DNA of 64,000 nucleotides from Gordionus sp. m RMFG-2023. Lineage: Eukaryota > Nematomorpha > Gordioida > Chordodea > Parachordodidae. This document shows, one piece after another, positions 47,340 to 59,899 of this stretch. The position numbers and the translations under genes are program-made. The notes under the pieces were generated by a model. The model saw only the letters and a program-made list of their open reading frames with translations. It was not told the DNA's origin and did not search any database. The stretch's first letter is position 1, and the number at the start of each line of letters is the position of its first letter. The stretch spans positions 78,469,561-78,533,560 of the forward strand of contig NC_088775.1 of assembly GCF_954871325.1 (NCBI RefSeq), given 5' to 3'.

Positions 47340-48860
47340 TATAAAGAGAAGAAAATTTTCTTCCAGCTCTGGGAAATTAAAAAAAAATATTAAAAAAAAT
47401 TCTTATTGCATCAAAATCTATTACGCCAATTGAACGAAAAAAGTATGCAATTCTTAAACCTTTGAATAATGAAAATAAATATTTCAAAAAAGATAATACT
47501 AAAAAATTTCCCCGAGTTTCAGTGAGTTACCAAATATTGTTAAGAATTATAAGTATTCATAAATAGAAATAGGGTGTGTTGAAAAAATGGGAGAAAGAAA
47601 ATATAATTAGGAAACATATTATAAATATATTATGAAATTCAATCTTCTTTGGAATTTAGCTAATTTTTCAATGATTTAATCAGTGCTTGGTATCAACTCC
47701 CTATGTATATTAAGAAGAGCTAATCCATTCAATCTATTTTCAGAGGTGGTATTTTTCGGTACTGCAGAGTTTTAAATTTTTTTATAAAAAAAAATTTTCA
47801 AAAATTATCTCGAAAAATTTTTTTTTAAAATAAGATTTTTTTGACAATTCTCAAACAAGACTTCTGATAAAATTTTATAAATTCCAAATCTTTTTTGTAA
47901 AAAATCTTTTATAAGTAAATATTTTGTGATATCTTTCATGATGAAATCATTCTTCGTCAAATATTTTTTATTCTTTAAAAATAAATTTAATTTTATTGAT
48001 CTTTGGAACGATGGGCTTGCCCTGCTACGAGTCCAAGCAGACAAATATAAATTCATAGAGCTCTGCTTTTGACTCAACAGTGACATATTATATGAAATTT
48101 ATCACCTACATGCTCTAATTTCCTTAAGTTCTAATATAATGCTTTCAGCTGTTCTCATAATCTCAATCAAATGAATAAATTACGATATGAGGTACGATTA
48201 TTATAAAATATAAATTTAAAATCATAAAACAGTAAAATTTTTGAAAATTAATTTTGATAAATTTTTTGGTTGGGGGGGGGGGGGGTATTTGTCTTCCTGA
48301 CCCACCCTCCGCTGTTTACTCGCTTACACTCGGGCTATAAATTGCAAAATTTCATAAAATTGAAGTTAATAAAAAAATATATATTAGAGATCAGTGCGTC
48401 AGATTTTTATATTATTTTTCCAGCAGTCCGGTTTTTTTTTTTTACTAAGCTCTTAAAAAAAATTTCACAAAATATTTAGCTTGCGTGATCTCTAATACAA
48501 TATGCAATAAAATAATATTAAAATTTTTATTTATACTTACCAAAGACCAAACACAATATAATAGAAATTGATAAATTCTTCATTTAAAAAAAATATAATT
48601 TTAAGTATAAAAAAATTTTTTTTAATAATTCGACAAATTTATAATCCGAATATTGAGATTTTTTTTATTGTATTTTTTATTTTATTTTTTAATTTATATG
48701 ATGTTTGATTTTGATTATGCTCAACAAATATTTTTATATATTAAATATAAAAACATAAATAACAATATAAAGAAATTTTTACAAAAATAACAAAATACAA
48801 TGGTGTATAAAAATATATAAAATACTAATAATTACCTGGAGATGGGGGCGATCAAAAAGC
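47340..48860. other. Intergenic, no recognised gene
   Basis: AT-rich. The minus-strand frame at 47805-48086 (93 codons) is Lys/Leu-rich and looks compositional. A run of 13-14 G is at 48272-48285. Confidence 0.45.
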
Positions 48861-49420
48861 CCTCTGTTTTAACACATCTTTGTAAAAAAGAACTGAGTTC
48901 ATATTTCAATCTAAAAAAATTTTATAACTTATGTTATACGTTACAGTCAAATCGAGTAATCTATAAGTCAATACGCTTATTACCTTATAATGCGCACAAA
49001 TTGAGCGTTTGGCTGCGTAATGGCCTCGTAATTTGTAAAATAACCTTTTGGCGTTAGTAACCATTTTAAAAAACGGAGATAGGTTTGCTTTTCATTACTT
49101 TTTTTATTCTTCGCTTTAATATTATATAAAATGTAATATAATATTGTTTTATTTTATTTTATATTTGATATGTTAATTTTAATATTAATTTTATTTCTAT
49201 ATACATTTTTAATTTAAAAATAAAAATAAAAATATATAAATAACTTACTTATATCTTAAACAGGAATTTTTAGAAATTAAAGAAATAAGAAGGCAGACGA
49301 TAATATAATTTTCAAAGACAAATCATTTTTTTTTACAACTTATTTAAAATTTTAAATCGACGATATTAATAAAACTCAATTTAAACAAGGGATGCGTTAT
49401 GTTTTTTAACAATAGATCGG
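48860..49420. repeat. Dispersed repeat, partner of 41020-41420
   Basis: Shares ordered blocks with 41020-41420, including 'acaaattgagcgtttgg', 'ggtttgcttttcattact' and 'agggatgcgttatg'. Confidence 0.6.
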
Positions 49421-49439
49421 TTTTAGCCAAAAGGCTAGA

Positions 49440-49820
49440 TAACTCGTTGCTTTAAGATTTATTTAAACCGCCCGTCCACTTATAATTCTTTTAAAAAAAT
49501 TTACCCGCCCGTCCGACTATTTATCTATAAATTTTGTTTAACCCGCCCTGCCACCTACTAGGCTTTTTATTTATATTAATGCATTTTTAATTAAACATAT
49601 ATAATATAAAATAAAATAGAACTATTATATTTAATAAATTGAAGTCTGTTCTGCTCATTTTGCATGATCAAAATATTACCGCCCACGTCCGCCCAATATT
49701 TAAAACATTTTTTTAACCAGCCTGCCCAATGCTGAAAATATTTAGAAAACCTAACAAAATCCATTCAAATAATGGGCGGGAGTGACAGGCGGGCGAAAAA
49801 CTAGTCCAATGCAGGCCTCT
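49440..49820. mobile_element. GC-tipped hAT-like non-autonomous element
   Basis: Both ends are built from 'cccgcccgtcc' words (49465-49560; 49680-49730; inverted 'gggcgggagtgacaggcggg' at 49773). The right tip is 'atgcaggcctcta'. This resembles the ends at 27.5 and 29.2 kb. The exact left end is uncertain. Confidence 0.4.
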
Positions 49821-52069
49821 ACTACCCAGCCTTAATCTTTTATAAACAATTTTATTTTATTTTTTATTATACTATTTAAAAGGATGATGTAATTTTTTTT
49901 TAAATATTGAAAATTGAGGTCTCAATTAAAATTTTTATTTTACAAAGGTTGTTGTTTTTTAAACCAAAATCAAAAGGTTTAAAAAAAATTTATGAACTCA
50001 ATAGATCGCGCTCTTTTTAATATATAGTATTTACTATATGGTGGTGTTAAAATAAATCGAATCAAGTTTATATTCATTTTTTTTCCATCTAAATGTCATA
50101 ATAGTTCAAATGTAAAACCAGAACTGAGGCACTATGATATCTAGCTGCACTCCGAGATGGGAATCGCAATTCAACTCAGATTAATTTTTGATTTGATATT
50201 AAAGGGAGCCTCCTCCTTCCTCAAAGAAATTTAAAAATATACTAGTGGTGTTGTTTACCTTTAATTTATTGGGAGTGATTGTTTGCGTCTTATTAAGTTT
50301 CAATAAAATATTAAAAAATTGACATTCTCACTTTCCTTATAACAGAAATTTCTGATCCCACCTAACACATAGATATGGGGGCTAGTATTTAAACATTAAA
50401 TTGAAAATTATTTGTATTATGGCACGGCATATGATTTATAAAAATGTGTTACATTATCATAAATGTAAGTTTTAACATTAGTGAAACTCTTGAAAATGAC
50501 CACATATGAGATAATACCTGGGTTGGAATTGTGTTAAGTCAATTTTTTACTATAAAAAATCCGAAGTTATTAAAATACTATTAGTTTTAACTTTTTGATG
50601 TTTGCCTAAACTCGTGTTCGGCCATTTCTGGTTGTAATAATTAACATTATTTACCATATTGAACAATATTAGAATTTAGCACGGCCCGGACTAGCTCGTC
50701 TATGATTTTGTAATAGTTTTTTCGCCCAGTTAGGGCTAATTTGGCCTGGCCCGGAAATTTATTTTGTACCCGGCCCTAAATTATTTAAGAACAAATTGAC
50801 CAGTCCTCGATTTTTTGGGAGGAAAAATTTATTTACATTATTCAAGGTTTCAAAAAGTTAAATTCTTAAACGGCTTTTTTTTCTAGGTTTCTTGGTCTAA
50901 TATTTTTAACGGGCCAGGTTGAACCAGGCTAATCTCATAAGGCTTTTGAAAAATATTTATACATATTTATTTTTAAATTTTCATCAATCTGATTAACATT
51001 TAAAGAAAAATATTTCTTATATTAAATATTTTTAATTAAATTGAGTCAATTTTTACAAACTATCAACTTTTTACGGGACCATATCTCTGTTGTAAATGTT
51101 AGATTTAATTTTCATAAAGATTTCTTTTGGATTTTGTTGTACTTTATATGTAATTTGCATAAAGAATTCTTGTGGATTTATTGTTATAACGCGTGATAAA
51201 AAGATTATATTTGAATATTATGATTAGTTATAAAAAGATTGAAAAGAATATAAAAAGGAAAATTTTTGCGATACAAATAATCTTTGATTTTTTTAAAATT
51301 ATTAACCTTTTTAATTATATTTTTTTTTATTTTATTTTCTTTTTTTTATGATTTTTATTATTATAATTTTGAATAAAGACTTAAAGTTGATTTTATGATT
51401 TCGTGATTCCTAATTATTATTAATTTCCTTTATATATATATATTTGTTTTCTATTTTATATTTAGGTTTTGATGCACAATGACAATCTTGTCGTTATGAC
51501 AATCTCAAACCCTGTTTAGAATTAAAGATTTAGAAGTTTTTTTTAAGTTTTGATATATAACTCCTCTAAAATTAATCTGAAAAATATCTTGGAAATGTGT
51601 AGGTGAATAGCTGATTCTAGATTGATCTCGAATTTACCATATTATATCGAAAATTGATCTCAAATCATTAAATAAAATAGTTCCCGAAATTATAATTCAT
51701 ACTATATTTTTTACAGATATTGGCTACTGCAAATTTAATCTGGTGATATTTCTATTAATTTCTAAATCTAATCAAAGAAAGTTTTTCCTAGAACCGAAAT
51801 ATTATTTAAATACGATATCGATACACTTTTAAGAAATATAACAAGATCTGAAATCAACGATTTTATACTGCACATTTTCTACAATACTTTTAATTAAAAA
51901 AGATTATGATAATTTGAAATCTTGGAAACGGAATGAACAAATTATTGTTAAAACTCTTTCAAATTTTCTTAAACCTCACAATGAAAGTTAGAATATTAAA
52001 AATAACCAGATTGAAACTCTTTATATGTTAGCTTAAGCAAAATAAAGGTTATAAATCTCTATTTTTCAC

Positions 52070-52182
52070 ATCCAAATGACAAATAAAGATATTTATTAAT
52101 ACTATCACATTAGAATAAGTTTTATTCAAATCCAAATGACAAATAAAGATATTTATTAATACTATCACATTAGAATAAGTTA
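52070..52182 (+). repeat. Exact 60-bp tandem duplication
   Basis: 'tccaaatgacaaataaagat' starts at 52071 and again at 52131 with about 52 identical bases. Copy C (56503) has it once. Confidence 0.9.
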
Positions 52183-52999
52183 TAATTTTGTTAAAATCGC
52201 TTTTGGTTCCAGGAAAATATAAAAGGAGTTTCGGCTCTTATATTCCTCAAAAGGTTCTGCTACTTCCGATTCTAAATTCCAAATTCCGGTTGGGAACGCT
52301 GATTACATTTTAAGGCAATACATTTAATAGTTTGCCATCAAGTTAAGAAATAGGGTAGAAATGAGAAAAATAAAATTGTCAAATTGACAAATCTAATATT
52401 TCCAACTTTAATTTATATAAATCGCATCTTAATATCCTTAACAAATCTAATAACTATAAAAGATAGATTGAAAAGTTTAAACTCATTTGTATATTTTAAA
52501 AAAAACTATGTAAAAAGCCCATCAATAAGATATTTAAAAAATGTTGCTAAAATTTAAATATATATTAATTATCATTTTTTATTTTAAAATATATATATAT
52601 ATAAATACATACAAATCTATATTAAAAGAGAACATGATAAGTATTTAAAAAGATAAATATATTAAATTTAAAAAAAACACATTAAAATATTAAAAAGAAA
52701 AATGCTAAGTGATTGATTAGGGCGAAGAATTTTTAAACATTAAATAATTGGACCGAATTACGTGATAGCAATTAAATTTATAAAAAAGGTTTTTTTTTCC
52801 TTACTTTTGAAAAGATTCAAAGCGGCTTACGGAGCAGGATGATGTAGCTATGGGGACAGTTGTTATCACCCATCGTAGAAATATTTAACATTTTAATGAC
52901 TCAGCCCTGTGAAGAGAGTCATGTATATTATTATAAGTGGCAAGGGGGGTCTATGCAACTAATATCCTAGATCAAGGATTTGCTTGATACAAAAAGATT

Positions 53000-53165
53000 A
53001 TATTTATTTTTTATAAAATCATTAGTGTATATAAAATGAAAATAATTAAATAATATCATAAATTATTTATAATATATAATTAATTTGAAATTTATAAATA
53101 ATCACTTTTATTCCTCCTCACCATTATCTATATCTACGTCAACCTCTTTATCTTCCTCCTCCTTT
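53000..53165 (-). pseudogene. Plastin 3'-end duplicate (UTR and acidic tail codons)
   Basis: Aligns with 56970-57140. 'ataaaatcattag', 'aataattaaataatatc' and 'ttgaaatttataaa' are shared in order, followed by the inverted coding part. On the minus strand it reads EEEDKEVDVDIDNGEEE and a stop, against the plastin tail EEEEEVEVELDDEEEEEE. The similarity stops at about 53165 inside the acidic stretch, so only the gene's last codons and 3' UTR were duplicated. It has diverged in amino acids yet stayed acidic. No upstream exon is present, so it is not a gene. Confidence 0.7.
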
Positions 53166-53509
53166 CAAAATAGTTTTAATAATTTCAAATATTAAAACTC
53201 GGAGGGGGCCAACAATTAAAATAATCAAATTTGAAAAATCTGAATCGAGTTTAGCTTGAATATTGAATTTATTTATTTTTAATCCAGGCCGAGATCAATA
53301 GTTCGATCTGTGGGGGTCTCTGTTAATAACTAAATCGTTGTTCATGGAAATCTATTTATGTTATAACAAGTTATAAGCGTTTTCAAATAGCCACCAATTG
53401 AGTATTTGATGTGGCATCTCATATTATGAATAAAAGTGTGTTCAGACTTGGCGAGCCCTATTAATAGCACTTAATCATGATATATTGCTATATTAAATAT
53501 AATAATATA

Positions 53510-54664
53510 CTACCCAGCCTCGATATCTTTTATATATATATAAATAACTTTTTAATTGAATATTATTATATTTTTTAAAAGATGATGTAATTTTTTTAAT
53601 GTATATTTAGGATTATCCCAATTAATATTTCTATTTTACAAGGTTTATTTTTGGTTTCACTTTAACAAAAAAAATTATTAACTTAAAATTTTTAAAATAG
53701 GTTTGATGCCTATTTAAGTAAACAATATTTTACTATAAGGTGGTGGTTCATGTTAAAAATAAATCTCATCAAGTAAATAAAACCAGAACTGAGGTGTAAC
53801 AATATCTAGTTGCAGTCGGAGATAGGGAGTGGAATTCAACACAGATTATTTGTTTGCTGAAGCAAATTCAATATTAGATGCGGGACCTCCTTCTTCCCCA
53901 TAGCAATTAAAGAATATTCTGAGTGATGTTTCCGTTTAATTCATTGGAAGCTGCGTCTAATATTCAACAAATTAAATAATTAACATAGTCATCTCCTGAT
54001 TCCATGAATTTCAGGATCCCCCTAAAATACAAATAAGGGGGGGGGGGGGAAGGTAGTATTTAAACACTTAATTGAATAATTATTTATATAATAACATAGT
54101 ATTTTATATTTTTTATAAAAATGTCTTAATTATCATAAGGTTAAGTTTTAACAATACCCATGTTATATATGTGGTGAAAACCTTAAAAATGACCACAGAC
54201 GAAATTATTTTTGGGTTGAAGAATTGTGATACGTCAAGTTTATCCAATAAAAAATTCCAAGTTAATAAAACACGATTTTTTGTTAACTTTTTGATGGCCT
54301 AAACCGCTCGACCATTTCTGGTTTTAGGAATTAAAACATTGAAGGATATTAGAACTTGGCAAGGCAGGCTCGTCAACTATTTATAGTTTTTTCGCCCAGT
54401 TAGTGATAATTTTTTGGGAAGGTATTTGCATTATTCAAGGTTTCAAAAAGAAATTAAATTCTTAAAAGGCTATTTTCTAGGTTTCTTGGTCTAATGTTTT
54501 TTACCGGCCGTATTTTTGAATTAGGCTTTTGAATTTCATAAGGCTCTTAATAAATACTTATACATATTTATATTTAATTATACCCTTTAATAATGTTCAT
54601 CAATTTGATCAATAAAATTTAACAAAAATATTTTGGCTATTAAATATTTAAAATTAAATTGAGT
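53510..54664. repeat. Segmental duplication copy B (partial)
   Basis: 'ctacccagcctcgatatctt' (53510) matches the start of copy A. The copy then runs collinearly to 'aaattaaattgagtc' (54664), where it breaks and copy C starts again at the beginning of the unit. A run of 13 G lies at about 54037. Confidence 0.7.
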
Positions 54665-57140
54665 CCGGCCTTTATATTTTTTATAAATATTTTTATTTTA
54701 TTATACTATTTAAAGATGAGGTAATTTTTTTTTAAATGTTGAAAATTTAGGTTCATCTCAATTAATATTTTTATTTTACAAAGTTTATTTTTGTTTTTTA
54801 AAACAAAACAAATTTATGAACTCAAATTTTTTTAATAGATTACACCTTTTTAAATAAATACAAATAGTATTTTACTATATGGTGGTGGTTCATGCTAACA
54901 TTAAATCGAATCAAGTTTATATCATTTTTTTTTCCTTTTTTCCTCTAATTGTCATAATAGTTCAAAAGTAAAACTAAAATTGATGCACCTAATATGAGCT
55001 GCACTCCGAGATTGTAAGCAGAATTTAACTGAGATTTTTTTTGTTGAACAAATTTGATATTAGATGCAGAGCCTCCTCCTTCCCCAATGAAATTAAAAGA
55101 ATCTAAGTATTGTTTACGATTAATTTCATTTGGCGAGTCTGTCTCTAATATTAAGTTTCAATAATATAAAAACTAAAATTTCTTGATCCCACAAAGCACA
55201 GATATGGTGGTTAGTATTTAAAAACTAAACAATTATATGTATTATAACATAGTATATTATATTATTTTAGAAATGTGCAATATTAACATATGAGTAAACA
55301 TTACCGAATGATATATATATAGTGAAACTCTTGAAAATGACCACATACGAAATAATTCCTGAATTATAGAATTGTGATCCTAAGTTATTTAAACGCGATG
55401 ATAACTTTTTATGTTTGCCTAAACCCGTGCTTGGCCACTTCTGGTTTTAGTAATTAAAATTATTCAGCATTGAAGGATATTAGAACTCATCACGGCACCG
55501 GCTCGTCAACGATTTTAAAAGTTTTTTCGCCAAGTTAGTACTAATTAGGCATGGCCTAAAAATTTATTTTGTACCCGGCCAGAAATTATTTATGAACAAA
55601 TTGACCGGCCCTCGATCAGTAATAACTTTTTGGGAAGGAAAAATTATTTGCATTATTCAAGTTTCAAAAAGAAGTTAAATTCTTAAAGGGCTTTTTTCCA
55701 GGTTTCTTGGTCTAATGTTTTTAACCGGCCGAATTTTTGAATTAGGCTTTGTGAATCTCATAAAGCTCTTAATAAATACTTATACATATTTATTTTTAAT
55801 TATATATATACCTTTTAATAATGTTCATCAATTTGATCAATATAATTTAACAAAAATATTTCGGTTATTAAATATTTAAAATTAAATTGAGTCAATTTTA
55901 ACTAACTAACGACTTTTACAGGACTATATCTCAATCCCTGTTTTGAATTAAACACTGGAAGTATTTTTTGTATAGCACCTCTGCAATTAATTTTAAAAAA
56001 ACATCTTGAAGAAATTGGGTTAAAAGTGTAGGTAAATAGCTGATTATAAGTTGGTATAGAATTTACCACATTATAACCAAAAGTTGCTCTCAAATTAGTA
56101 AAGAAAGTTCCCGAAATTATTATTCCTAATATCTTCTATATTTCATAAATATTGGCTACTACGAATTTATACTGCTGGGTAGAGGGAAGGCGAGCCCGAT
56201 CTGGTACAATTTCATTAATAATGTTTAACCATGGATAATTTTTCCTAGACAAATACCAAAATATTGTTTATATATTTCGATATCGATACACTTTTAAGAA
56301 ATATATCAAGATCTAAATTCAACGATTTTAAATTGCACATTTTCGATACAATCATATTAATTAAAAAAAATTATGCGAATTTGAAATCTAACATTTTTAA
56401 AAATTTTTGAAAATGGAAGCAGGATGTTGAAAATAAATAAGTTGAAATTATTTATATGTTAGCTTGAGCAAAATAAAGGTATTTGATCTCTATTTTTTCA
56501 CATCCAAATTGTTAAATAAAGATAATTTTTTAACATTATCACTTAGAATAAGGTATAATTTTTCTTAGAATCGGTCTCGGTTCCAGGAAAATACAAAAGG
56601 TGTTTCCTTATATTCTTTAAAAGGTCCTGATTCCGGTTATTATTCCGGTTCCAAACGCTGATTATATTTTAACGAAATACATTTAATAGTTTGCTACTCA
56701 GTTTTAAAAATATATGGCGGAGATGAATTAAATTATCAAATACCTAAATTTTCTGATATAAATGACATGATAGAGATTTAAATTTTTCCAACTTTAATAT
56801 ATATTATCACACCTTAATAATATATGTATCGTGATACTTTAAAGAATCTAATTAAATTATACTATTATAGATAGTTTGAAAAGTTTAAACTCATATATAT
56901 ATTTTAAAAGGAAGGCTATGTATAAAAAGCCCATCAATAAGATATATAAAAAAAGGATGCTAAAATAAATTTACATTGTATTTATTTCTTATAAAATCAT
57001 TAGAGTCTATGTCAAAGAAAATAATTAAATAATATCCTAAATTATTCACAGTATAATAATTTGAAATTTATAAACAATCATTCTTCTTCCTCCTCTTCGT
57101 CATCTAATTCAACTTCAACCTCTTCCTCTTCCTCCTCTTC
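54665..57140. repeat. Segmental duplication copy C, joined to the plastin gene
   Basis: Third copy, collinear with copy A from 'gatgaggtaattttttttta' (54715) through 'ggactatatctcaatccctg' (55921) to the plastin 3' end. As this copy leads into the intact gene, it is the likely parent. Confidence 0.7.
56981..56986 (-). promoter_or_regulatory. Candidate polyadenylation signal of plastin
   Basis: AATAAA on the minus strand, about 92 nt beyond the plastin stop codon (57078-57080). In such AT-rich DNA the hexamer alone is weak evidence; position is the main argument. Confidence 0.4.
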
Positions 57141-59883
57141 GGCATCTGGGCTCTTTTTAATTGCAGACACTCTTTTAGTACTTTTTCGCTTTGAAGTTCT
57201 TGTATCAGTATCCTCATCCTCATTTACGGGATTTTCACTAGCTATCGTATCCAGGGTCATGAGAGAAGCGAATATTGTCATCATCATTTTCGGTTTCAAC
57301 TATGATACATAATAAATAAAACAACATATTTTATATATTGTGTTTAGTTTTCACTAATTAACTTGTACAGAGATTTATACTGAATTAAGGCTTATTTATT
57401 TTATTGTTTTAAAATAATTTGATTTGTTTTAAATAATTCGATGTTTCTAATTAATTACAAATACCAATAAAAAATTATTCATTATGTATAATCGAATATG
57501 ATGCATTATTCATGATGTGTTTTTATTTCGAATAAGCTTATCGTGTATATAAAACAAATATAAGTTAAAAAATACTTTATTTATATCTCAAGATAAATAT
57601 ATCATTAGTCCTTTCATAATGCAAAAACGGCATTATATTAAACAGAAAAGTTGTAAAAATATAAAGAAATTTAAAATATTTTAGAATTTGCATTTATCAT
57701 AATATCTTATAATAATATTATTTCGCATCATTTTATTATTCTGCTCTCAAATTTTACATCGAATGATTAAATTCAATCCTTTTCACTTATAACCGACCTT
57801 AAAAAATTTTTAACCTCCAAAACGTCCTCAGGTAATGCAATGATTACCGCCCCCAATTTTCGTGACAACGAAATAGCATAGCCAATATTAGAGAGACGAT
57901 CTTCATCGTTGATGCTACGGTCCGGGGTGCCATCTTCGGTGACACCCTTGACCAATCTGAACATTGTAAAAAAATATTATCTTAAAACTTAATTAAATAA
58001 AGGGTTGTTTACTTGCAAAAGGATATCTCTAAAAAAATGTACAGTAGAGAAATTGTTTAATCATATACATTTATTTGGTGTAATATATATTAAGGCCAAA
58101 AAGTAAGATCGTGTTACCCCCAAATTACTCGCCCCGGTTTGATGCACTCGAGTAATTCTAATATAGAGATTCCATCAGACAAAATCGGGTCTTGGAAACT
58201 CTTGAAAATTCTTTTCTTATCATTTTCTTTCAATTTGGCGGTTGCCCATTGAATAATGTCCTTATCCTGGATCTTCCCACCTGGTTTAAGCTTGAGCAAT
58301 ATAGTCGTTGTTTGTTTATGTAATAATTGATAGAGCATAGACAAAATAGCGTTCTTTTTCATTTCGTAAATATCGGCTCCCCCTATTCCAACCTGAAATA
58401 ATTTTAATAATAAAAAATCATTAAAAACAAAAAAATATTATTTTAATATGGTGACCCTTTTTTAAAAAAAATTATAAATAAATAGTTACAATAATTTTCA
58501 CTTAAATAACTAGACTTCGAGATAATTTATTACCAATGAAATGCCGAAGTTTTTGGTAGCCATTTCTACAACTTGTCCACAGTTGTCCTTTTTTTCTATC
58601 GAGCCGGTAGTTTTTTTAAACGTTTTACGCACTTTGGTCCAGTCAACACTTTTGGGCTGCATCTTATCTAGCAATCCGCACAACACTATTCCATCCTGCA
58701 AATCAGGATACAAATATTTAACTCTCGGTTGAACGCCCAGTGAATTTATCCAATTCCTGAAAGTTTTTTCTTCCCTTGTCTCTTCAATTTTTTCCTCAGG
58801 TGGCTCTAAACCATCTATCGGCAATCCCGGATGATTGTTAAATAAGTTTGCTACGAATGCTAAACATAGTTTGTAGTTTCCTGTGCTAACATCCCTGGAT
58901 GTTATGAAATCTCGGCAACCCAATTTATCAGCTTGATCCAACATGATATCAGCTCGCTTAGTTAGGTTTGGTTCTAGCATAGCGTCCATTGTTACTTTCG
59001 CTTCTCGCGGAGCGATTTGATTGATTAGAGTGGAAAATATTTCGCAGTCTTGAACGTCTTTCGTAAAGTTCTTCATTTTTCTCTTACATTTGGCCAATCC
59101 TAATTGATAGTTGACCCATCTCATCAGAATTTTCTCAGGGGACATTTTCAGAAAATCAGATAGCGATTCGTTAGGTTTCAATAGTATCTACACTCAGCGT
59201 TATTCCAGTAAAAAAATTGATTTTCATAATAAATATCGGTTGTAACATGTATATTGTTTACATTTAATGAATAATCATTTGGCTTTTTCATATAATTTGT
59301 AAAATTATTTTATGTATTTTTTTAACTTGGAAGACTTATTTATAAATATTATGCCTGATAATGCCAGTTTATTAATAATTAATACTTGTAATCCTGGATG
59401 AGATTTAAGATCTAACCTAGCGAACAGCCCCAGTATTATGAGTTGCCTCAAAAAGCTCAAAATAAGATGAGGCCGCTCATTTAAAAAATCTTCCGCATGA
59501 ATGTTGGTAGTATTAACTCCAATAGATTTCGCGGAATTTACCGCCAAATTCAAATTTTCCTGCTTCTTGTAGATATTCAATTCTTTTCCATCGGCTCGTT
59601 TATTCAGAGTTCTTTCGTCAATAGTGTTTGCTTGAACAGTGTTCACAAGTTTACAAAGCAATAATCCATCTTTGAGTTTTGGGAAGAACTTTCCAGTTTG
59701 CACAGGCATTAAAAATTTTAGATCGCTGTCGGACCCTAATAACTTGTTTATCCAATTAACGTAAGCGGCTTCTTCTTCCGCGGCAACGGAATGTTTAAGA
59801 CGTTTCTATTTATTTAGAATCATTATGAGAAATATTTTTCATTTTAAATAATATATAAATTTATTTAATGATTATACCTCCAT
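57078..59883 (-). CDS. Plastin/fimbrin, actin-bundling protein
   Basis: Cross-links actin filaments through two actin-binding domains, each a pair of calponin-homology (CH) domains. Proposed coding exons (minus): 59883-59878, 59805-59386, 59187-58534, 58392-58118, 57956-57815 and 57299-57078. All junctions are GT-AG and in phase, giving 572 residues. CH1 spans about 13-127 (EEEAAYVNWINKLL; TIDERTLNK), CH2 about 160-264 (ILMRWVNYQL; LGCRDFITSRDV), CH3 about 280-388 (REEKTFRNWINSLGV; LVGIGGADI) and CH4 about 402-513 (DIIQWATAKL; YAISLSRKLGA; ALPEDVLE). Each aligns with human plastin block by block. The N-terminal EF-hands of typical plastins are not found. The start ATG (59881-59883), in a 22-nt exon, is therefore provisional, and more 5' exons may exist. 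The last exon adds about 58 residues: a basic stretch (SKRKSTKRVSAIKK), then an Asp/Glu run. Family identity is near certain. Confidence 0.93.
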
Positions 59884-59899
59884 TCTCCGAATATTTGTT
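59878..59899 (-). other. Candidate 22-nt plastin micro-exon
   Basis: On the minus strand a pyrimidine tract ending TTTTTTTAG precedes 22 nt ending ATGGAG, followed by the donor GTATAA. It is separated from the next exon by a 72-bp intron (59806-59877). It joins in phase 0 and supplies an in-frame ATG. It could be the first coding exon, or an internal exon if EF-hand exons lie further upstream. Confidence 0.45.

Larger units (their letters stand above)
49820..53165. repeat. Segmental duplication copy A, ending in plastin 3' sequence
   Basis: First of three diverged copies. It matches copy C through 'ggatgatgtaatttttt', 'tcatcaatctgattaacatt', 'atggccacttctggtt'-type sequence, 'gttcccgaaattat', 'gatatcgatacactttta' and 'gctgattacattttaa', and ends in a decayed copy of the plastin 3' UTR and last codons (53000-53165). 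It contains a perfect 60-bp tandem duplication at 52071-52180 that copy C lacks. No coding sequence apart from the plastin fragment. Confidence 0.75.

Noticed and set aside
47805-48086. 93-codon minus-strand frame
   Set aside because: Lys/Leu/Asn-rich, explained by AT bias, with no motif.
57061-57312. Plus-strand poly-Ser open frame
   Set aside because: Antisense of the plastin Glu-rich last exon.
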